DNA of 57,803 nucleotides, taken from Vibrio sp. Isolate32. Its GTDB lineage: Bacteria; Pseudomonadota; Gammaproteobacteria; Enterobacterales; Vibrionaceae. Location of the stretch: positions 1-57,803 of the forward strand of contig NZ_JAKEUQ010000019.1 of assembly GCF_022397955.1 (NCBI RefSeq). The letters run 5' to 3'. Shown one piece after another: positions 51,975-57,803 of this stretch. The position numbers were made by a program, and so were the translations under genes. Under the pieces are notes generated by a model, which did no database searches, was not told the DNA's origin, and was given only the letters and a program-made list of their open reading frames with translations. Each line of letters starts with the position of its first letter. Position 1 is the first letter of the stretch.

Positions 51975-54089
51975 ATGTTACCTGAAGCGCTCAGATTTCA
52001 AGTTGGATTGATTGACCAGATATCAAAACCTCTGGGCAACATTCAGCGCCAAATATCCGATGTCACGAATACCTACAAACAAGGTACTCAAACGATGGTT
52101 TCGGGCGCAGCTGGCATGGTAGGCGCAGGTTTTGCCCTGCAACAAGCGTTAATGCCAGCCATTGAAATGGATAGAAAGCTCGGTGAAGTCAAGTCACTCG
52201 GCGTTGCTGATGACCAACTCAAAACCCTTGCTCAAACGGCAATGAAATTCTCTGTGGATTATGGCAAGTCAGCGACGGAGTTTGTGGCCGCTTCTTATGA
52301 CATCCAATCCGCGATTGCTGGATTAGGAGGTAATGAGCTTTCTGAGTTTACGAGAGCGTCGGGTGTCCTAGCAGCTGCAACGAAAGCGGATACTGGAACC
52401 ATCACCAATTACGTTGGGACCATGTATGGCATTTTTCAAAACTCGGCCAATGAAATGGGCAAAGCGGATTGGGTGAACATGCTGGGTGGTCAAACGGCCA
52501 GAGCTGTGCAGATGTTCAAAACGACTGGCGCTGGTATGTCTTCCGCGTTTACCTCTGTTGGAGCCGCGGCGACCTCTGTTGGTGTCGGCATGACCGAGCA
52601 AATGGCGATTCTCGGTACGTTGCAAGCCACGATGAGTGGCAGCGAAGCGGGCACAAAATACCGCTCGTTCTTGGCGGGTACCGCAAAAGCTCAAGAAGCA
52701 TTGAACATGCAGTTCACCAATGCTCAAGGGCAGATGCTGCCGATTGTCGATATTCTTAACCAAATAAAAGGCCGTTACGGCGAAACGATTTCGGTGGCAG
52801 AAGCGGCAGAACTGAGTAAAGCGTTTGGTACCAAAGAAGCCTCAGCCATGATCCAGCTGCTGATGCAAAACACGGATGGTCTTGCCAACTCCATTTCTGA
52901 ACTTGGTCAAGTTCAGGGTTTAGATGTCGCCGAACAAATGGCTGGTGCCATGACCGACCAATGGGAACGACTAGAGCAAGGCGTGTTTGCAGTGCGAACG
53001 GCCTTTGGCGCAGCATTGTTGCCCGCGCTTTTACCTGTGGTTTCAAGTTTGTCTGATGGCGCGATGGAAATCATCGAATGGACACAGATGTTCCCAAATC
53101 TCACCAAATACATTGGCTTTGCAGGTGTGGCTCTTTTGGGTTTGGTGGCTGCCGGTGGCTTGTTGACCATGATATCTGGCGCTTTGAAAGTAGCATGGGC
53201 AACGATGACTTTAGGTGTTGGCGTGACCAAAACCGTCACGGTGGCGATGTGGGGATTATCAAAAGGGGTGATGGGCGCTACGTGGGCATTCTTGAAACTA
53301 TCGGTGGCGTTACTGGCTAACCCTATTTTCTTAATTGCTGCCGGTGTTGTGGCCGCCATTGCAGCGGTTGGGGCTCTGATTTATTACTGGGCCGACCTCA
53401 AAGCGTCGTTTGGTGATACGACCTGGTTTCAAGTGTTAGAGGGCGCAATCGCGCTAATTACGCTGCCATTTAGAACCCTGTTTGAGTTTATCAAAGCCGG
53501 TTGGCAATGGGTGATGAGCGGCTTTACCGATACTAGTGGTTTTACGTTTATTGGTCAGATGGTGGATTCGTTAAGCAACGGATTTAAAAGCTTGGTCTTT
53601 GGTTGGCAAATGCTGAAAGTAGAAATGGCAGATATTTGGTGGTTTTCCGTGATTTCAGGGGCGTTAGAGCTGCTGACGCTGCCATTTCAAACGCTGTTTC
53701 AATTCCTGTCTGCAGGTTGGCAATGGGTGATGAGTGGTTTTACTGATACCACTGGCTTTGTCTTCATTGGACAAATGGCCGACTCGATGCGAAATGTGTT
53801 TGGCAGTGTCTTTAGTTGGTTTACGGATAAGTTGGCGGGGATTTGGGAAAACCTAAAAGGGCTTGTTGATTGGCTACCTGGCTTTGGCAATGAAAGTGAT
53901 GAGTTAGAAGTGAAATCTAAGTCAGTGCAAAGCGCAGCGCCTCAAGCTCAAGTCCAGCCAGGTGGCGCGGCCAAGAGTATTGCTAGCTACCAAACGAGTT
54001 CAACCAATTACGGTGGTGTTGCAATTTATCCCACTTACATGAGTAGCCCACAAGACATGGCGAGCGAACTAGAAATGGCAGCGGGCTAA
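51975..54089 (+). CDS. Tail tape measure protein (P2 gpT-like)
   Basis: This 704-residue TP901-type tape measure sets tail length. The N-terminal helical part (MVSGAAGMVGAGFALQQALM, ATEFVAASYDIQSAI) is followed by hydrophobic segments at ~375-465. Residues ~481-552 and 553-624 are a tandem repeat of 72 residues sharing TLF-F, GWQWVMSGFTDT and GF-FIGQM. GAGAG-like AAAGAGAGTGG precedes the start. TTG 51972 is an alternative. It is shorter than P2 T (815). Confidence 0.88.
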   Translation: MLPEALRFQVGLIDQISKPLGNIQRQISDVTNTYKQGTQTMVSGAAGMVGAGFALQQALMPAIEMDRKLGEVKSLGVADDQLKTLAQTAMKFSVDYGKSATEFVAASYDIQSAIAGLGGNELSEFTRASGVLAAATKADTGTITNYVGTMYGIFQNSANEMGKADWVNMLGGQTARAVQMFKTTGAGMSSAFTSVGAAATSVGVGMTEQMAILGTLQATMSGSEAGTKYRSFLAGTAKAQEALNMQFTNAQGQMLPIVDILNQIKGRYGETISVAEAAELSKAFGTKEASAMIQLLMQNTDGLANSISELGQVQGLDVAEQMAGAMTDQWERLEQGVFAVRTAFGAALLPALLPVVSSLSDGAMEIIEWTQMFPNLTKYIGFAGVALLGLVAAGGLLTMISGALKVAWATMTLGVGVTKTVTVAMWGLSKGVMGATWAFLKLSVALLANPIFLIAAGVVAAIAAVGALIYYWADLKASFGDTTWFQVLEGAIALITLPFRTLFEFIKAGWQWVMSGFTDTSGFTFIGQMVDSLSNGFKSLVFGWQMLKVEMADIWWFSVISGALELLTLPFQTLFQFLSAGWQWVMSGFTDTTGFVFIGQMADSMRNVFGSVFSWFTDKLAGIWENLKGLVDWLPGFGNESDELEVKSKSVQSAAPQAQVQPGGAAKSIASYQTSSTNYGGVAIYPTYMSSPQDMASELEMAAG
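53415..53846 (+). repeat. Tandem 216-base repeat inside the tape measure gene
   Basis: Copy one starts at 53415 (DTTWFQ) and copy two at 53631 (DIWWFS). The offset is exactly 216 bases (72 codons), and the aligned residues GWQWVMSGFTDT are identical. Confidence 0.75.
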
Positions 54090-54421
54090 TGGCGGAGTTC
54101 TTTTATCAAGACATTCTCATTGAAAACGGTGACGTGGTACTCGATGCCGGCCGTAACCCAGTGTTGATTCATGATCGTGCGGTGATTGCTCAAGACATTA
54201 AACACGCGATTATTGAAAGTAATGTCGCGATCCATTTGATAGCAGAACGTAGCCCCGCGAAAAAAGCGGACGCGCGCACGCAACTCGAACTGTTGGTCGA
54301 AGAAGACGTTCGTCTGGTACCTGGTACGGTTCGCATTGAAGAAGTGAACGATGGACAAATTTATATTTTTGCAGAAACAGTGCGCTTTGGCAGCGTAAGC
54401 ACAGAGGTGAACTTTGACTGA
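54089..54421 (+). CDS. DUF2590 baseplate protein
   Basis: This 110-residue protein has LIENGDVVLDAGRNPVLIHD and RAVIAQDIKHAIIESNVAIHL in its first half, the DUF2590 pattern. It occupies the place of the P2 W/lysozyme-like baseplate subunit, just before J. Its start shares one base with the tape measure stop, and it overlaps J by 8 bases. It is likely a wedge or hub component. Confidence 0.75.
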   Translation: MAEFFYQDILIENGDVVLDAGRNPVLIHDRAVIAQDIKHAIIESNVAIHLIAERSPAKKADARTQLELLVEEDVRLVPGTVRIEEVNDGQIYIFAETVRFGSVSTEVNFD

Positions 54422-55601
54422 TATCCCGAAACCGAACTTTACTGAGCTTGCTGAAAAGGCGGGGTTACCGCTCGAAGCGTCAGAGTGGAAAGCGACACTC
54501 AAAGAGGAAGCTCGAAAGCAAGGCAGTACCATCGCTAACGATTCTCAGTATTCTCCATTTTGGCGCTTAATTGAAACCATGGTGATTGGTCCAACAGTGT
54601 GGCTGGTTAACCGATTTCTGGTTGGGTACGTGCTGCCCAATATGTTCGTGGCGACGGCAAAAGACAAATGGCTCGACTTGTGGGCGTGGCAATTCAACGT
54701 GAAGAGAAAGCCCTCGACCAAAGCGGCAGGGCAAGTGGTGATACACCGAGCCGCGAAGCTAGGGCCGGCCATTGTTGTACCCAAAGGCACGGTGATACAA
54801 ACCGACCCCATTAACGGCAAAGTTTACCGAGTGATATTAAGTCAGGACACGACACTGCAAGAGCATGAAACGTCAACGGTTGGCAAGGTGGAGGCCGAGC
54901 ATGAAGGCGCGGCCTTTAATCTGGGCGAAGGGTATTTTCATGTCTTAACCACGGCGGTTCCAGGTATTAGCCGCGCTGTGAATACTGCCGATTGGCTAAT
55001 CAAAGCGGGCGCCGATGAAGAAAGTGACGATCAATTAAGGGTGCGCATTCGCAATCAATTTAGTGGGGTGGCGAAATGGCACATTGATGCGGCTTACCGT
55101 TCATTACTGATGTTGCGCGCCGGTATCAACAGTGAAAATGTTTACTTCAAGCACAACGCGCCCCGAGGTCCAGGTTCGGCTAATGCGTTTATTCTCTTGG
55201 ATTCTGGGGAGCCATCGCCTCAAATGCTGGCGGATTTAAACACGCACATTAATCACGAAGGTAATCATGGTCATGGTGATGATTTAAGAGTGTATGCCAT
55301 GCCAGGCAATACCATCACAGTGAAGTGTCGAGTGTGGATTGGGCGAATACTGTCGGTAGAAGAGAGCGCGCAGCTTGAAACTAATATTGCGCTTTTTATT
55401 GGCTCGGCCTTTAGGCAGAACACCGATTATAACGTGACGAAAACCAAGCCTTCTTCGCGCTTTAGTTTTTCGAGATTAGCCCAAGAACTGCACGGTGAAT
55501 TCTCCGTATTAGAATCGATTGAATTTGATAATGCTGACCTAACCAATGGCATGGAAGTGCCAAGAATGGGCCATTTGGAGGTCAGTATTGAAACGGCCTA
55601 A
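54414..55601 (+). CDS. Baseplate assembly protein J
   Basis: This 395-residue protein is longer than P2 J (302). Family features are WRLIETMVIGPTVWLVNRFL, TAKDKWLDLWAWQFNVKRK and the Baseplate_J stretch AGADEESDDQLRVRIRNQF. It forms the baseplate wedge with W and I. The last bases carry the ribosome site (GGAGG) for the next gene. Confidence 0.88.
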   Translation: MTDIPKPNFTELAEKAGLPLEASEWKATLKEEARKQGSTIANDSQYSPFWRLIETMVIGPTVWLVNRFLVGYVLPNMFVATAKDKWLDLWAWQFNVKRKPSTKAAGQVVIHRAAKLGPAIVVPKGTVIQTDPINGKVYRVILSQDTTLQEHETSTVGKVEAEHEGAAFNLGEGYFHVLTTAVPGISRAVNTADWLIKAGADEESDDQLRVRIRNQFSGVAKWHIDAAYRSLLMLRAGINSENVYFKHNAPRGPGSANAFILLDSGEPSPQMLADLNTHINHEGNHGHGDDLRVYAMPGNTITVKCRVWIGRILSVEESAQLETNIALFIGSAFRQNTDYNVTKTKPSSRFSFSRLAQELHGEFSVLESIEFDNADLTNGMEVPRMGHLEVSIETA

Positions 55602-56121
55602 CTTTACGCTCAAGCATTGGATGGGTAAGGGCGAAATCTACAAACTAGGACAGGCTTTGCTTGGGTATTGGTCGCGAGTTCAAGACGTATTGGAGTGGCC
55701 GCTTAGGCAGTTAGACCCGATGGTCGCCCCTATCGAATTTGTTGATTTGATGGCTTGGCAACGTGACATCGAACGTCTGCCTAAAGAGCCTGAGCACATC
55801 TATCGCATTCGAGTGAATTTTGCTTACGCCTTTGCAACCGGTGGCGGCTCAGAGGTGGGCTGGGAAACCATGTTCGATCAGCTGGGTTATCCCCATATCG
55901 AAATCGATGAGCGTTTGAACTATTACCCTTGGGACGTGGTGAGCGTGAAAGTACGAGACAGCGATTTGAATGAAGTCCCTGGCTTGATGGACGCCTTGGT
56001 TCGCCAATATGGCAGAACCTGCCGTCGATACAGCTTTGATGTGACAACGGCGGCGTATCCTCATATTTCGGTCACCGAGTTCAGTCACACCCATGAAACG
56101 TACAGCGCATCAATAGGATAG
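55588..56121 (+). CDS. Tail protein I, TTG start
   Basis: This 177-residue protein is nearly the P2 I length (176). It has WPLRQLDPMVAPIEFVDLMA, LPKEPEHIYRIRVNFAYAF and a C-terminal RQYGRTCRRYSFDV, the gpI pattern. TTG 55588 is chosen because GGAGG lies 6 bases upstream and the resulting length fits the family. No suitable ATG lies near; the ATG at 55546 lies inside J with no ribosome site. Confidence 0.82.
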   Translation: MKRPNFTLKHWMGKGEIYKLGQALLGYWSRVQDVLEWPLRQLDPMVAPIEFVDLMAWQRDIERLPKEPEHIYRIRVNFAYAFATGGGSEVGWETMFDQLGYPHIEIDERLNYYPWDVVSVKVRDSDLNEVPGLMDALVRQYGRTCRRYSFDVTTAAYPHISVTEFSHTHETYSASIG

Positions 56122-56124
56122 GTT

Positions 56125-56922
56125 ATGGCAGTCATTACCATTGCAGGCGAGCAGCTGATTGCTCGAAAACAACAAGCAAAACAACCATTGGTGATCCGTG
56201 AGTTTGTGCTGGCGCATGTGCCTAACTTAGATCCACTGATACCGCCACGAAGAGACCAATCGCTTCCGACGAGTCGTCAGATTGTGTTTCGCAGTGCACC
56301 GACGCGTAGCGCTTGTGTGAATGGCAATGAGGTCGTCTATTCGCTGATTTTAGATAACACGGTGGGCAACTTTCAATTCAACTGGCTCGGCCTGATCAGC
56401 GAAGAAGGGGTGTTGATATCAGCCAATCAGATGGTGGTGCAATCGAAGCGTAAGAACAACGAACGAACCAGTGAAGAAGGCAACAACTTAACGCGCAACT
56501 TCTTGCTGAAGTTCTCCGGCGCTCAGGCCATCACCAATATTACAGTGACGCCAGAGACGTGGCAGTTTAACTACGAAGCCAAACTCGATGACATGGACAC
56601 TTTACTCGCCCAGTTGACTGTCGGGCTCATTGAGACCCAAAAGGATGTTGTTGAGCAAAGCTATGAAAACTTGATGTTGTCAGAAGCCAACCGTGAATTA
56701 GGAATGCGCTTAGATGAAATGAACACAGTAGCGATGATTCGTGAGCGTCGGTATGGCGAGCTGAGACTTGAAATGAATCGGAGTCATAAATTATCAGAGC
56801 ACAGGCGGTTTGATATGGATGTGTCTTTGACCACGGCGTTGTTGAAGTCGCAACAGAATACGGTTGAACAAATGCAAATGCTGATGAAGCTGAACGAAAA
56901 AATCAGAGTAATGGAGAAATAA
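56125..56922 (+). CDS. Phage tail-collar fibre protein, N-terminal type
   Basis: This 265-residue protein matches the tail-collar fibre N-terminal domain (~1-155): REFVLAHVPNLDPLIPPRR, RQIVFRSAPTRSACVNG and LILDNTVGNFQFNWLGLIS. A long helical region follows (~165-265). P2 fibres are single long proteins; here the attachment domain is encoded separately from the distal part in the next gene. It would attach the fibre to the baseplate. Confidence 0.82.
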   Translation: MAVITIAGEQLIARKQQAKQPLVIREFVLAHVPNLDPLIPPRRDQSLPTSRQIVFRSAPTRSACVNGNEVVYSLILDNTVGNFQFNWLGLISEEGVLISANQMVVQSKRKNNERTSEEGNNLTRNFLLKFSGAQAITNITVTPETWQFNYEAKLDDMDTLLAQLTVGLIETQKDVVEQSYENLMLSEANRELGMRLDEMNTVAMIRERRYGELRLEMNRSHKLSEHRRFDMDVSLTTALLKSQQNTVEQMQMLMKLNEKIRVMEK

Positions 56923-56923
56923 C

Positions 56924-57733
56924 ATGAGCAATACCGATGCTTTATTAAAACAGGCCATTAGTGCGTCACTGCAACAAACGCAAGCCAGTCAGACTTTGGC
57001 TTCAGAAGTGAATCAAAAAATGGCGGGCATTGATAAATCCGTTTCGGACGCCCAAACAAAGGCGCAAAGTGCTATTGAGAGTACTGCCGACCAATTGGGT
57101 TTTATGGCAGTGAATTACAATTCTGATATGAAAGATGTCCTTGTTCAAGAACAGCCGAACAAGCAAGGGGTCATCAACCAAATTCCTCTTGGTTGGGGAG
57201 TGAAGCCGGACCTTCTAGACTGTTGCCATTTGGAAATGATTCCAGCGACCTCGGGCTCAGTTCCGGTGGACCGACATGAAGAAGTGAGAGCCTTACTCGA
57301 TTTTATGGGGATAGGCGCAGACACTAAGCATTGGTCTGGTTCCTTCAACATATTAAAAATTAGAGTACTTGATACGTCTTTTATCGAGCGTACGGGTTAT
57401 GACGCTCATATTGCTGACCAGCACTTAAGACGTGACCCCGCAACTTCCTTTCTCCGTTATGCCAAAGTGATTGGCAAAACCTCGGTGGGTTGGATTGGGG
57501 GAGATACGAATGGTGAGTGGGTTCAGCAACGAACTGTCGTAAAAAGCGCCCCTGGTTCCGCAAGGTACACGCATGTTGATCTTGTTTTCAGCGATAAGAC
57601 CGAAGTCGGTGATGTGGTCATGATCGCGCTGCCGACCGTCGTTCCAGGAATTTGGCCGGAAGGTCGTAAACACACCAGGTTGTATAACCTTAAAGACCAT
57701 TTCACGAAAACCATTGCGAAAAAACACGCTTAA
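56924..57733 (+). CDS. Tail fibre protein, distal or linker part
   Basis: This 269-residue protein has a coiled-coil start rich in Q, S and A (~1-60, typical of trimeric fibre shafts) and a beta-rich domain with aromatic residues (HWSGSFNILKIRVLD, KTSVGWIGGDTNGEWVQQ). It starts two bases after the previous stop. The C-terminal domain is not recognised. It may bind a host receptor or connect to a further fibre gene beyond the window. Confidence 0.6.
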   Translation: MSNTDALLKQAISASLQQTQASQTLASEVNQKMAGIDKSVSDAQTKAQSAIESTADQLGFMAVNYNSDMKDVLVQEQPNKQGVINQIPLGWGVKPDLLDCCHLEMIPATSGSVPVDRHEEVRALLDFMGIGADTKHWSGSFNILKIRVLDTSFIERTGYDAHIADQHLRRDPATSFLRYAKVIGKTSVGWIGGDTNGEWVQQRTVVKSAPGSARYTHVDLVFSDKTEVGDVVMIALPTVVPGIWPEGRKHTRLYNLKDHFTKTIAKKHA

Positions 57734-57745
57734 TAAGGGGTTAGC

Positions 57746-57803
57746 ATGACAATATTGATTGTGACTGAACACGGTTTAGTTGAAGAAGAGTGGCTAGAGG
57801 TTC
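57746..57803 (+). CDS. Start of the next tail gene (cut by window edge)
   Basis: ATG 57746 with an AAGGGG ribosome site opens a frame reading MTILIVTEHGLVEEEWLEV to the window edge. Only 19 residues are visible, too few to identify it. In K139-like phages a fibre-assembly or further fibre gene follows here. Confidence 0.6.
   Translation, partial: MTILIVTEHGLVEEEWLEV

Larger units (their letters stand above)
24850..57803. mobile_element. P2-like prophage (K139/HP1-type), right end outside the window
   Basis: The block starts with a tyrosine integrase pointing at the host NUDIX gene. It continues with CI, Cox and CII regulators, a gpA initiator, an Ogr activator and the P2 order Q-P-O-N-M-L-R-S, then a DUF2586 sheath, DUF2597 tube, tape measure, J, I and fibre genes. 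It shows no broken essential gene in the window, so it may be active. The late tail genes (U, D and spike type) and attR are not seen. The left boundary is estimated; no att core could be proved without attR. Confidence 0.92.

Noticed and set aside
24877..57803. Avoidance of CTCGAG in the prophage as evidence for RM specificity.
   Set aside because: I found three sites in the prophage and five in the first 10 kb of host DNA by eye. This hints at fewer sites, but the counts are small and not compared with expectation, so it is not used as evidence.
1..57803. CRISPR arrays, tRNA or rRNA genes.
   Set aside because: I saw no regularly spaced repeats of 20-40 bases and no cloverleaf-forming segment on either strand.

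Overview
The window looks like a Vibrio chromosome (gene content and protein sequences resemble the Splendidus-type marine vibrios) carrying about 33 kb of a P2-like temperate prophage. The prophage runs off the right edge. The left edge cuts an ISL3-type insertion sequence.

Host part (about 1-24850). After the ISL3 transposase tail come a YiaV/YiaW-like secretion pair, an AraC regulator, a urea transporter, and a flavin-oxidase/MocR divergent pair. Next is a YjeH-like amino-acid exporter facing an Lrp-LysR-LysE cluster. Then come a lipoprotein hydrolase, the hcp-hcr nitrosative-stress pair behind a sigma-54-type promoter, a long-form GAPDH, an 882-residue hybrid sensor kinase, two decayed genes (an IS4 transposase tail and an unknown frameshifted gene), L-serine deaminase, a YdcF-like protein, a DUF333 lipoprotein and a NUDIX hydrolase.

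Prophage part (about 24850-57803). The order is int; a cargo zone (25948-32133); CI repressor; Cox; CII; small early genes; a gpA-type rolling-circle initiator; a small SOS-box gene; Ogr; two cargo genes; then the P2-type morphogenesis block. In that block portal (Q) and terminase (P) point left, and scaffold (O) through tail fibres point right. The tail is of the contractile K139/HP1 sort (DUF2586 sheath, DUF2597 tube), with a lysis-like cassette inserted between the tube and the tail-chaperone gene. The rest of the tail lies beyond the window.

Control logic visible in the DNA. Three good LexA boxes sit at int, at a 73-aa gene placed where phage 186 has its antirepressor, and between ogr and a membrane cargo gene. 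The CI protein has no self-cleavage residues that I can see. Induction through a LexA-controlled antirepressor is therefore the natural reading.

Most interesting region: the cargo zone between int and cI. It holds a PaeR7I/XhoI-type restriction-modification pair, a nuclease-like protein, and a two-gene operon made of a coiled-coil membrane protein and an EVE-HNH endonuclease. A copy of the 3' end of cI abuts a decayed copy of the int-proximal gene in the middle of this zone. This is the scar expected if two related phages, each with different cargo between int and cI, recombined so that both defence cargoes were stacked in one prophage. Other notable signals are a programmed -1 frameshift in the tail chaperone gene, a DUF5675 protein where an endolysin is expected, and a cluster of TTCGGAT repeats between the divergent terminase and scaffold genes.
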